From: Euryarchaeota archaeon UBA105 | Lineage (GTDB): Archaea; Thermoplasmatota; Poseidoniia; Poseidoniales; Thalassarchaeaceae | Length of the DNA stretch: 14,229 nt | NCBI GenBank assembly: GCA_002496905.1 | Contig: DALV01000046.1 | Location: forward strand, 475-14,703 | Direction: 5' to 3' | Part shown: positions 1 to 8,300 of the stretch, in pieces | Layout: each line of letters opens with the position of its first letter | How positions within the stretch are numbered: position 1 is the stretch's first letter | Translations under genes and position numbers: made by a program | Notes under the pieces: generated by a model | What the model was told of the DNA's origin: nothing | The model's input: only the letters and a program-made list of their open reading frames with translations | The model's database searches: none

Positions 1-19
1 CTATTATGCCGCCGATAGC

Positions 20-28
20 AATATTTCC
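20..28 (+). promoter_or_regulatory. Possible TATA-like element upstream of the first gene
   Basis: An AT-rich stretch (caatatttcc) is centred about 26 bases before the ATG at 50. That is the usual distance from an archaeal TATA box to the transcription start. No Shine-Dalgarno-like sequence precedes the ATG, so a leaderless transcript would fit. Only 49 bases are visible upstream and no purine-rich BRE is clear, so this is a weak call. Confidence 0.28.
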
Positions 29-49
29 TTGGTCTCTTTCGGATTTGTA

Positions 50-2047
50 ATGAAGCGGGAACGTGTGCTTAGAATCGCAGTTCTGTTGACTATGTTTGCC
101 ATGATGTCTTCGTGGCTACCAATGTCTAGTATGAATGAAGATCTTGAACAATCTCAAGAGAGACGCGAGCAACTTGGTCCTGATGGCCCTACACTAGAGG
201 AACAATGTAGCACAATAACATTCGAAGATATGTTTGAGTACAGTAAAGCAGTATTCAATTTCACTATTGCCAGTGATTGGAGTTCTGCCGAAATTCAAGC
301 TGTAGCTTGGGTAAATGGAACTCTGGCAGATGATGTCAGACAGAGTCTAGATGAATACATCGCGGCAATCTACCCAAGTGGTGATGACGAATGGATCTCT
401 ACAGATGAAAGGGAAGGTGTTCGAGCCGTCGCTTCAGAGTGTGTACAATTTACTCTTACCAGAATGGGAATGCGCGATGGAAGTCCTCACAGAGGAGGAG
501 AGGGGACAGATTGGAAAAATACCTCATGGACTGAAGACGAGGTCCTAGTCGAAGAATGGAATCTAGTCCCTCCTAGGCATTCGGAATCAAGAGAATGCTC
601 TGGAATTGGGGCAAGTAGTGATTGCTATGAAGTGCCTGTTTACCCAGATAGCGATCGAGATTGTGATACCGACATAGATCCATCAAGTGGTCAGGATGAG
701 TGTAGAATGATGCTATGGTTAAATGCCACTATGACAATATCCAGCCTCAATAATCCTAGTGACTTCACTCTAGCTTACAACGCCTCAAACATGAGTGGGG
801 CAGAGTATCATATCACATTCCCTGTAACCGAAGGACTGCGTCTAGATATGTGGGAAGAATGTGAAGGGCGCGACGTGCAAGTTGACATGGGTGACTTTGC
901 TGGTGTTGCACCTTTGAGAGGCAGTTGTTTAGGTGACGGTTCTAGTTCCTATGAACTGAATGAAAACGAAGATGGAAGTCTAACTTACTCCTTCTATCCC
1001 AACATGCCTCAATGGCCTGTAGGTGAGGATTTGTTTGCTGACTTTACGACTGCGCCAATCCCAGTGGATGACCCTCCTGTTTGGACTGAAAATGCCCCAA
1101 CTGATGGAGCATGGTTCCCTCGTTCGAGCGGAGGAGCCCAGATTATCGCGGATTGGAATGATGTTCAACATTGGTTTGATGATGAGGCTGGAGTGTCGAG
1201 CCTAGATGTTAACTGCAGAGGAGAGGCAGGATTAGCAATCACATACTCAAATCGAGAGTTATCGATGGATGTTCCAAGAGGCGAGGCGGGAGAGGTTACT
1301 TGTGAAGCAATCGACAGTGCTGGCCAATCCTCTGGAAATAGAACTTGGAATGTTGGAGTACCATTCCAAATATCAACTACAGATAGTGATCTATCAGATC
1401 CACATCCAATTACTCTCTCTCCAACCGCAGGATGGCCTGATTTATCTGTTGAAATTGGATTTACTTCCAGTTTTGGCGTGGCTGGAACTTATTCTGGACC
1501 ATATTTACTTCAAGGCTCTGAAATTACTCAAGAGGTCCCTGCAGTAGGCGTCATTCCTGGTCCTGCATATGTCGCGGTAATAGTGACTGGAGATGGAGTA
1601 AATAGTTTGCAATCGACTTATGATTTGGGGATTGTGAAGGCGAGCAGTGCTCCAATAATGACAGTCAATTCCGAAGGATGGGACGGTGATTCATGGTCGA
1701 TGAGCGGTCAGTTTTCCGACCCTGATGGCGAGGATGTCTCTTTCACTCTTCTAATCGATGGCTCCACGGTTGGTAGTGTTTCAGTCAGCGGAAATATGTG
1801 GTCCACACCTCAGATTGATTTCTCAGTCTGGGCGGAAGGAACTCATATTGTTGAAGTTCAAGCCTGTGATGATTCGGGAATTTGCTCAAGCAAAGAGCGT
1901 ATTGTTGACAATACACACTTGTTCGTTGAATCCGAGCCGGAGCCACCCTCTAATGAAGGCCCCAATACTCTACTTCCTGCATTGGGGCTCGGCGGTCTGC
2001 TCGCCGCGGCATCTGCCGCACTCATATACTCGGGCCGACGCGACTGA
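50..2047 (+). CDS. Secreted, C-terminally membrane-anchored protein with Ig-like domains
   Basis: I do not recognise a named family. The 665-residue product starts with basic residues (MKRERV) and a hydrophobic stretch at about 7-24, which look like a signal peptide. A long acidic ectodomain rich in Asp, Ser, Asn and Cys follows, with many N-x-S/T sequons. Two Ig/cadherin-like beta-sandwich regions are suggested at about 340-440, which begins after a Val-Asp-Asp-Pro-Pro linker, and at 533-622, which contains an FSDPDGEDV turn of the kind common in such domains. A short Pro/Glu linker (ESEPEPPSNEGP) leads to one transmembrane helix at about 641-661, closed by RR, so the protein should be exposed outside the cell. 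The reading frame is also open from a TTG at 29, but the ATG at 50 puts the basic N-region directly before the hydrophobic core. The stop lies 4 bases before the Gar1-like gene, so the two are probably co-transcribed. Role unknown; binding or cell-surface structure is a guess. Confidence 0.8.
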   Translation: MKRERVLRIAVLLTMFAMMSSWLPMSSMNEDLEQSQERREQLGPDGPTLEEQCSTITFEDMFEYSKAVFNFTIASDWSSAEIQAVAWVNGTLADDVRQSLDEYIAAIYPSGDDEWISTDEREGVRAVASECVQFTLTRMGMRDGSPHRGGEGTDWKNTSWTEDEVLVEEWNLVPPRHSESRECSGIGASSDCYEVPVYPDSDRDCDTDIDPSSGQDECRMMLWLNATMTISSLNNPSDFTLAYNASNMSGAEYHITFPVTEGLRLDMWEECEGRDVQVDMGDFAGVAPLRGSCLGDGSSSYELNENEDGSLTYSFYPNMPQWPVGEDLFADFTTAPIPVDDPPVWTENAPTDGAWFPRSSGGAQIIADWNDVQHWFDDEAGVSSLDVNCRGEAGLAITYSNRELSMDVPRGEAGEVTCEAIDSAGQSSGNRTWNVGVPFQISTTDSDLSDPHPITLSPTAGWPDLSVEIGFTSSFGVAGTYSGPYLLQGSEITQEVPAVGVIPGPAYVAVIVTGDGVNSLQSTYDLGIVKASSAPIMTVNSEGWDGDSWSMSGQFSDPDGEDVSFTLLIDGSTVGSVSVSGNMWSTPQIDFSVWAEGTHIVEVQACDDSGICSSKERIVDNTHLFVESEPEPPSNEGPNTLLPALGLGGLLAAASAALIYSGRRD

Positions 2048-2051
2048 GGTC

Positions 2052-2945
2052 ATGAGCTTCTCAGGCACAGTCGACAGAGAGTCGCACGAAGGGGGCCTCC
2101 TCATTGCCTTTGAGGGGCGTGCACCAAGGCTGGGTGCTACTTTACGAATAATCGGTGGAAAGCCCGTTGGTAAGGTGAATTCTGTAATCGGGGCTATCGA
2201 TGGGGCCTATGTTCATATTCATCCAATCTCAGACGAAATAGAAGCCTCTATCACGATAGGTTCTCCTGTTGAAATCGCCCCAAGAGAAAGGCGAGATAAT
2301 CGTGGCCGTGGAAGAGATAGATACTCGAAAAGAGATGGTCGAAGCGATGACCGACGTGGAAGAAATGATAACAAAAAAGGCGGAGATTGGAATTGTCCAA
2401 AATGCAATAACTCCAATTTTGCCTTCCGAAAGAAGTGTAACCGCTGTGAAGCAGATCGACCTCGAGATGGTGAAAGTAAGTTTGAAAGAAAATTCGACCG
2501 AGGAGGAAAAAATTCTCAAAAATCTGGAGATTGGACTTGCGCTAAGTGTAACAATTCTAACTTCGCCTTCAGAAATAAATGCAATCGCTGTGAAGCAGAT
2601 CGACCTCGAGATAGTGAAAGTAAGTTTGAAAGAAAATTCGACCGAAGAGGAAATAATTCCCAAAAATCTGAAGATTGGACTTGCCCTAAGTGTAACAATT
2701 CTAATTTCGCCTTCAGAGATAAATGCAACCGTTGTCAAGCCCATCGACCTAGTTCTGGTGGTAAACCAAAATCCAGAGGCGGAGGCAATGAACGCCGTGG
2801 TTCTAGACCTCAAGGAGGAAATCCTGGTCGTGGAAGAGGGCGGTCGCCAGGCAGTGCTAGCAAGCCACGCAGATCTGGATTCAGAGGCCCTGGTCGAGGC
2901 GGCCCTAGGGGTAATCGACCAGGAAGAGGTAGCGGTAGGCGCTGA
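2052..2945 (+). CDS. gar1: Gar1-like H/ACA RNP protein with three RanBP2-type zinc fingers and an RGG tail
   Basis: This 297-residue protein has three parts. Residues 1-77 match the Gar1 beta-barrel: G-x-V near the start, PRLGATL, then GKPVGKVNSVIGAIDGAYVH, which lines up with the archaeal pattern VG-x-V-x-DVFGPV-x-x-PYV. Gar1 binds Cbf5 in the H/ACA complex that makes rRNA pseudouridines. Residues 78-110 are an Arg/Asp/Gly linker. Three fingers of form W-x-C-x2-C-x3-N-x6-C-x2-C have their Trp at 113, 161 and 209; each is preceded by Asp and contains NFAFR and CNRC, close to the RNA-binding FUS/ZRANB2 type. Residues 234-297 are Gly/Arg-rich with several RGG/GRG steps. Known archaeal Gar1 lacks fingers and tail, so the architecture is unusual. 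The frame is open 98 codons upstream, but that part overlaps the previous gene and is not protein-like. The ATG follows that gene's stop by 4 bases, with GAGGT close before it. An alternative is a Naf1-like assembly factor. Confidence 0.8.
   Translation: MSFSGTVDRESHEGGLLIAFEGRAPRLGATLRIIGGKPVGKVNSVIGAIDGAYVHIHPISDEIEASITIGSPVEIAPRERRDNRGRGRDRYSKRDGRSDDRRGRNDNKKGGDWNCPKCNNSNFAFRKKCNRCEADRPRDGESKFERKFDRGGKNSQKSGDWTCAKCNNSNFAFRNKCNRCEADRPRDSESKFERKFDRRGNNSQKSEDWTCPKCNNSNFAFRDKCNRCQAHRPSSGGKPKSRGGGNERRGSRPQGGNPGRGRGRSPGSASKPRRSGFRGPGRGGPRGNRPGRGSGRR
2382..2750 (+). repeat. In-frame tandem repeat of 144 bp encoding the zinc fingers
   Basis: Two full 144-bp units begin at 2382 and 2526, and a third, finger-only copy runs 2670-2750. 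Each full unit encodes 48 residues: a 27-residue zinc finger and a 21-residue charged linker (ESKFERKFDR followed by Gly/Asn/Ser/Lys). The spacing between equivalent gattgg hexamers (2385, 2529, 2673) is exactly 144 both times. Units 2 and 3 are the most alike at nucleotide level, pointing to recent duplication. The repeats are coding, not a CRISPR array. Confidence 0.9.
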
Positions 2946-2992
2946 GTTTGGGACACCCCAGCATTCATTTTGTCTAAACCCGAGCAAGTCCT

Positions 2993-4021
2993 ATGGCGAA
3001 CAAGGCGGATATGCTCTGGGATGAAGTTCTCGAGCTTGAAGAGTCTGGTGAGAGGGAAGAAGCCCTCGATTTATGTCGCCAAATTACCAGCATGGAGCCA
3101 AAACATGCGGCCGCTTGGAAAATGACCGCAAGGATGACTCTTCCAGCCGCAAGGAGAGGTGTGCAAGATATGCCGACTCTACCACAGGCGGCTAGTGCTT
3201 ATGCCGCATTACAAAATGTAGTGAGGCTAGAACCAGAGGACGAAGAATCATGGGCAATAGGAGGAAATCTTCTGGTCGACCACCTAGGTATGCTAGAGGA
3301 GGCGCTTGAGTGGTGGCAACAAAGAAGGCAGATAGATCCGAACGATGTTACGCCACTTATCGAACAAATCGCCATTCTTGTACGACTGGGGATGTATTCT
3401 GAAGCTAGCGAATTGTTGGAAATAATGTTCGAATCAGAAATGGAACAACCAGACCGGCAGCAACTGATGAATATGGATCGGGTTAGACAGATGGTTGGCA
3501 AGGCGGCCAAAATGGAGAAGGACGAAATATTCAGGCCTCAAAACCCGAAGCATCCTAGATGGGAAATAATCGGTCGAATGAAAACTAGGAAACCACTTTC
3601 AGACACTTTCTTCTTGTTTACTTTTGTAGCCCCGATAGTATTCTTGATGGGTACTGTAGCCATGTCTTTGCTTGGAGGGAGTCAATTTGGCTTCGTTTTG
3701 GTGTTTGTTATTATTCTAGGGCTGTTTATGGGAGTGAGTAGGGCTGCTGCTGGATTACTGCAAAAACTCAATCGGCACGCACTTGACCTAGAGAGGGCAA
3801 TTGATGTTGAGGCTACTTCTGGAAAGGTCTGTGTTCCAGCCGAAATTCGTGGTAGTAAACTCTACAATCATACAATTGGAAAACGAAGTACAGCCTTCCA
3901 AGATCGGCATTCAAAAATTATTGAATCTGAAGAGATTATTGGTACAAAGTGGAAACCAAGCCTACCGGATTTTTCAAACACGGAAAATTGGTGGGCAGAG
4001 GATGAGGAATCAGAAGATTAA
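2993..4021 (+). CDS. TPR-repeat protein with two transmembrane helices
   Basis: This 342-residue protein is of unknown specific function. The N-terminal part (about 1-150) is a set of tetratricopeptide-like helix pairs: one at about 5-38 with EREEALDLCRQ and a closing Pro, one at 66-82, one at 85-116 with LEEALEWWQQRRQIDP, and one at 119-149 with RLGMYSEASELLEIMFE. TPR arrays usually bind partner proteins. Two adjacent hydrophobic helices follow at about 205-228 and 231-252, separated by a short GGSQFG turn, so both ends should lie on the same side, most simply the cytoplasm. The C-terminal 90 residues are polar and end in an acidic Trp-containing tail (WWAEDEESED). The ATG lies 47 bases after the Gar1-like stop, with no clear ribosome-binding site, so it is probably the last gene of a three-gene run. 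Its stop is 14 bases from that of the convergent ahcY. Confidence 0.78.
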   Translation: MANKADMLWDEVLELEESGEREEALDLCRQITSMEPKHAAAWKMTARMTLPAARRGVQDMPTLPQAASAYAALQNVVRLEPEDEESWAIGGNLLVDHLGMLEEALEWWQQRRQIDPNDVTPLIEQIAILVRLGMYSEASELLEIMFESEMEQPDRQQLMNMDRVRQMVGKAAKMEKDEIFRPQNPKHPRWEIIGRMKTRKPLSDTFFLFTFVAPIVFLMGTVAMSLLGGSQFGFVLVFVIILGLFMGVSRAAAGLLQKLNRHALDLERAIDVEATSGKVCVPAEIRGSKLYNHTIGKRSTAFQDRHSKIIESEEIIGTKWKPSLPDFSNTENWWAEDEESED

Positions 4022-4035
4022 CTCTGAATTATCTC

Positions 4036-5301
4036 TCATGTCCCTGCAGAATAATCTTCTAGATAGGCTAGTTGCTCATCTGTCAAAGTGTCAATGCTAA
4101 TTCCTTCGGCTGTGAGTTTTAATGTAGCCAATTCACTATCTTGTTCGGCACTTATGTCGTAGACGATGTTATCGTATCCCTCGCCCTCAGCTGCTAATCG
4201 ACAAAGTGCAAGGAATTGATTGGCGAATGACATGTCCATCACTTCGCTTGGATGTCCTTCTGCTGCGGCTAGGTTAACCAGCCTTCCACGCGCAAGCAGA
4301 TGAATGGTACGTCCATCTTTGAGTTGGAAGGCTTCGTTATCTTCTCTAATCGTGTAAACCTTCTCGGCCCTTTCTTCTAGATGTGCAATATTGATTTCGC
4401 AATCATAATGGCCAGTGTTACAAACAATTGCTCCTTCTTTCATATTATCAAAATGGCGACCAATGATGACATCTTTCATCCCTGTTGCTGTGCAAAATAC
4501 ATCGCCAATCTTCGCCGCATCATCCATTTGCATAATGCGGTATCCATCCATGACTGCTTTTAGGGCAGCTATTGGATCGACTTCTGTGACAATAACATTG
4601 GCACCCATCCCACGGGCACGATTGGCTAGACCCTTGCCGCAATGTCCGTATCCAGCAACAATGAAAGTTTTGCCTGCGAGTAGAACACTGGTGGCTCGGA
4701 TAATTCCGTCGAGTGTTGATTGTCCGGTTCCATGTACGTTATCGAAGTCCCACTTGGTCGATGCATCGTTGACTGCAATCACTGGATAGAGAAGTTCTCC
4801 TGCTTCTCCCATGGCTCTGAGTCTGTGAACACCAGTGGTAGTTTCTTCAGTACCTCCAATCACACCTTCTGCTAGTTCTGGAAATTTACTGTGTACACGA
4901 TAAATCAGGTCTGCACCATCGTCTAGAGTTAGTGTTGGATTAATCTTCAGAGTACGATCGATAGATTGGTAGAACTCTTCGGTATTTTGGCCATACCAAG
5001 CATGTAGATCATAGCCCTCAGATGCAAGCCAAGCTGCTACATCATCCTGTGTGGAAAGAGGATTGCAACCGGACCAGGAAACCTTCCCACCTGCGGCTTC
5101 GATGGTCTCGATTAACACAGCAGTTTCCTTAGTGACGTGCAGGCACCCTGCAATTCTTTGGCCCGCCAGTGGTTGTTCTTTCTCGGCCTTGGCCCGCAAT
5201 GCCGCTAGAGCAGGCATTCTGCTTCTGGCCCAGTCTACCTTTAGCCCACCAGCCTTCGCCAAAGAAAGGTCTGCTACAGTGTATGTGTCACCCATGTCCA
5301 T
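4036..5301 (-). CDS. ahcY: S-adenosylhomocysteine hydrolase (adenosylhomocysteinase)
   Basis: This NAD-dependent cytosolic enzyme splits S-adenosylhomocysteine into adenosine and homocysteine, relieving product inhibition of methyltransferases. The 421-residue protein is of normal length for archaeal members. Visible signatures are HVTKET (55-60), EETTTGVHR (152-160), the catalytic-region NDASTKWDFDN with Lys183 and Asp187, GTGQST (191-196), the NAD-binding loop GYGHCGKG (217-224) followed by the acidic VTEVDP, CNTGH (294-298), and GHPSEVMDMSFANQ (349-362). GTGQS in place of the YGCRES of animal enzymes marks the archaeal/Thermotoga-type branch. The C-terminal extension of animal and many bacterial enzymes, which reaches the neighbouring subunit's NAD, is absent, as usual in this branch. 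Two in-frame ATGs lie two codons apart (5301, 5295); the first is used here. No ribosome-binding site is obvious. It is downstream of the giant surface-protein gene with a 65-bp gap, so it probably has its own promoter. Confidence 0.96.
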   Translation of the reverse strand: MDMGDTYTVADLSLAKAGGLKVDWARSRMPALAALRAKAEKEQPLAGQRIAGCLHVTKETAVLIETIEAAGGKVSWSGCNPLSTQDDVAAWLASEGYDLHAWYGQNTEEFYQSIDRTLKINPTLTLDDGADLIYRVHSKFPELAEGVIGGTEETTTGVHRLRAMGEAGELLYPVIAVNDASTKWDFDNVHGTGQSTLDGIIRATSVLLAGKTFIVAGYGHCGKGLANRARGMGANVIVTEVDPIAALKAVMDGYRIMQMDDAAKIGDVFCTATGMKDVIIGRHFDNMKEGAIVCNTGHYDCEINIAHLEERAEKVYTIREDNEAFQLKDGRTIHLLARGRLVNLAAAEGHPSEVMDMSFANQFLALCRLAAEGEGYDNIVYDISAEQDSELATLKLTAEGISIDTLTDEQLAYLEDYSAGT

Positions 5302-5314
5302 GTCCTAGGGCGGC

Positions 5315-5335
5315 CACCAAGAGGCCTTCAAGGTG
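5315..5335. promoter_or_regulatory. Imperfect 21-bp palindrome just upstream of ahcY
   Basis: The sequence has the symmetric form CACC-nn-GAGGCCTTC-nn-GGTG, with seven paired positions, one G-T pair and two mismatches around a central base. It ends 14 bases before the ahcY ATG. This could be a regulator-binding site or an mRNA leader hairpin. Nothing ties it to a known regulator, and a short imperfect palindrome can arise by chance. Confidence 0.2.
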
Positions 5336-5347
5336 CGTTTTGAGCAT

Positions 5348-5361
5348 CCCCCTTCCGAGGG
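5348..5361 (-). terminator. Small GNRA-loop hairpin after the giant gene
   Basis: Read on the minus strand, CCCTC-GGAA-GGGGG forms a 5-bp stem (one G-U pair) with a GGAA tetraloop, starting five bases after the stop of the 2147-residue gene. There is no T-run after it, so it is not a classical intrinsic terminator. It may instead protect or define the 3' end of that mRNA, or be part of the ahcY leader. Confidence 0.2.
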
Positions 5362-5366
5362 TTTAC

Positions 5367-8300
5367 TCAGTTGCCGCCGCCTTTACCTTGTTGGGCATAA
5401 TATGCTGCGTAATACTGCTCGGCATATTGCCTCGCAGTAGCCTCGTCATAGCCTTGGCCGACCATCTGTTGTACGTATGCTTCGACAGGGTCCATTTGCT
5501 CTACGCCACCAAACTGTTGGACAGTGTCTTGATCAACATCTGACTTACCTCTCGATCTGACTACAACAAGGGTAACGCCAACAATTGCTAGAACCAAGAT
5601 AACTCCGATAGCAGCGAACATGATGACATCTGTACCACCACTATCTGACACACAACCATCAGCTGAAGGATTCAGGGCGCAAGGGTCACTTGGCCGAGGG
5701 AGTAAGTCGATTGTGAATTCATTATTCAATTCGTATCGGTCGCCCTCCACAACTCTCCAGTATACTGTGACCTGCTTTCCAGTAGTCTCCAAGTATAGGT
5801 CTGCAATGTTGAGAGTAATTGTGAAGGTATCACCATCTCCAAGTAAAGCAGGGCCTGTTGAATTGTACTTTCCTAGCGCCTTCTGAGTAGCCTTAGGAGA
5901 TGGAGTCAAATCTAGAACCGATTGATCTAGTGCCACCTCAATCAAAACACCGTTTTCGGCACCCGAGGTCACAACTCCATTAATGGTGAGCAAATCATCA
6001 CTTTGAGAATCAGTGGAACGAGGTGAAGTAATATCGACAACCGGCGGGTCGTCTCCAAAGTCTTCTCCGACTACGATGAAGTAGATTCGCGCCTTTTCTG
6101 ATTGCTTTCCAGCACGATCGTATACAATCAATTCTAGCCTAATCTGATTCTCCAAAGTTCCATCGCTAGTCATGTTTCGGAATACATAATTCCACATGTC
6201 ACCACCTGCCGCATCTGGTACTTGGAAAGTGTGACCTTCTAGAGTTGGATTCGAAGAATCTACTGGATAATCGAAGAATACTCTGTACTCAAACATCTCA
6301 ATTCCTCTCTCTCCCTCTGGTGCGTCATCGTCAGAGCTTGCTGAAGAATCGAAGGATAGACTGATGTCGCCGCTGTCGGTCAATCTAACTCGATAAATTG
6401 GCCAATCTATACCGCCAATCGTCTTGGTTCCTTCAAGGCTTACATACTCGTCTGTAACACTATCTTCAACAAGTTGTAGATCCGCATTTGGTCGGAATTC
6501 ATCGGCCAATGTGTCGTCAGTAACGAGATGAATGTAAGTGATTCTTGTATGACCATCATCATCGTGAAGATACAATGTCAATAGCCATTCTGCCCCGATT
6601 CGACATCCTGTTGTGGAACTTGAATCACCAACACAGAAGCTACCAAGAGCAGGTATACTTGCGGTGTTTTGGCGGATATGGCTTATCTCTCCGAAATCAA
6701 TGATTTCTCCTTCCCAGCCAGTAACTGATTCATTCATGTCTGTCGATTGTAATGTCCAATCGGCGGTAATGCTGTCAGCCAAGGATGAATCCGAGGTCAA
6801 GAAAGAGAAGTCGAGTTCGGAGTTCGACTTGATGTACATGGTCGAGTAGGCACCTGTAACTGTGTCAATCGAAGGAGCTTCACCATTCACTGTTAGGTCA
6901 AATCCATCGCCTGCAATTCCGAATTCAGTAGGATAAGGAGTTACATGATAGCCCAACATGTTGGATAGTAGTGGCATAGATGTTCCACCAAGTGGTTGAG
7001 AGAAGCTTGGATTCTCTACATCCAGGGTAGTCACAATCATTCCACCTGCACCACGGTTACAAATCGAAAGTAACGACTGTGAATCGAATGATTCACTTCG
7101 CATCAGTGTGTGGAAGGTCCCAGTTGGATCACTAATTCGACCACCACAGACTTGTGGAATTTGGTCGAATTGTACCTGTGCAGTATCTAGTCCCGCCAAA
7201 GCGACGTAAGAACCACCATGAACACCTGCAAAGGCTGCAGTATCGACATTAGTCATCAATGGGTGGTAAGCATCGACAATCACTAGATCGTCGTTTGTGA
7301 CTGTGTTATTCCATTGATTTCGCATTGCGATATCCATTCCGAAAGGTAGCCGGTTTGGCTGGTATTCGTTACGATATGGTCCTAGGTGAATCTGAACAGT
7401 TCCTCCATTTACCATGTATGCCTCTAGAACTTCGGTAACCGATAGACCATCAGATTCCCTAGTGGATGCGAGGGTCTCGTAGTATTCTCCGTACTCGACA
7501 TTGTAATCGGTCTGCCATGGTAGCAATATCTTCTCGTAATGTGACATCCAATTTTCGGTTGCATATCTGTCCCAATCACTTACTGATAATTGGGTGTATG
7601 TCATACCCATCGATTCTAGGTCTTGCTTTACTCTCTGCAAACGATTCTGGTCGGTAGGATTGGACAGAATCGCGACGTCAACAGTGTCAAAGAATTCAAT
7701 CTCGAAGAACCTATCGTTTCCTGATGATTCTCCGTCTTCAGTCAATATCGCATAGAAGCTGATGTTGTATTGGTGGCCGTCGTACCAGCCATTGTAAGGC
7801 GCGGTCCAATTAGCAAAGTCTCGAGCATGAGGTTCAAGATTGAACGGCCCATTATCGGCCGCTTGTTCGTAGACTGTCTGACCTGTTGTCATATCTACGA
7901 CCTTCATGTTCACCTCATATTCACCTGCGATTACACCATTCAATAGAGGTACTGTAAATGAGTGCTGAGATACCGAATCATATGTGTAAACACACTTGTA
8001 TGTAATATCAGAGACACAATCAAGCACATTTGGTTGCATCAAGGTTATGTCAGCGCTTGCGATACTGAAGATAATCTGGGTATGATTATTTGCGGAGGTT
8101 ATCTCTGATTTATTGTACCAAGATGTACCTTCAATTGTATTGTTGAATAGTGTTGTAGTATCAATTCGATAGATTCCAGATGTGAAGTCATGAGTCGCCA
8201 CTGTAACGTCTTGGCGCTCAGAAGCATCCAATCCATTGATGTCATTGATGTAAGTTCCATCATTCTCGAAAGTGAATTCGTCGATACGAATGTTATCGAC

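Noticed and set aside
1758..2051. N-terminal extension of the Gar1-like frame by 98 codons
   Set aside because: It lies within the well-supported upstream secreted-protein gene in another frame and is not protein-like. The Gar1 domain begins right at the ATG at 2052.
2382..2750. Direct repeats considered as a CRISPR array
   Set aside because: The units are 144 bp, contiguous and in frame, and encode zinc fingers. There are no short repeats with unique spacers.
2229..2987. A 252-codon minus-strand open frame across the same region
   Set aside because: It is antisense to the Gar1-like gene, repetitive only because the DNA repeats, with Ser/Thr/Ile-rich low-complexity content and no recognisable protein.
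2269..3024. A 251-codon plus-strand open frame overlapping the Gar1-like gene
   Set aside because: It is a shifted reading of the purine-rich zinc-finger repeats. It shows no domain pattern and overlaps the start of the TPR gene, while the other frame has perfect W/C/N finger motifs.
4022..4035. Possible terminator between the convergent TPR and ahcY genes
   Set aside because: The gap is only 14 bp and shows neither a hairpin nor a T-run.
5051..5308. Plus-strand open frames antisense to ahcY and to the giant gene (for example here and at 4415-4789, 9595-9873, 11136-11492)
   Set aside because: They are short, lie wholly opposite strong coding regions, and show no start signals or domain features.
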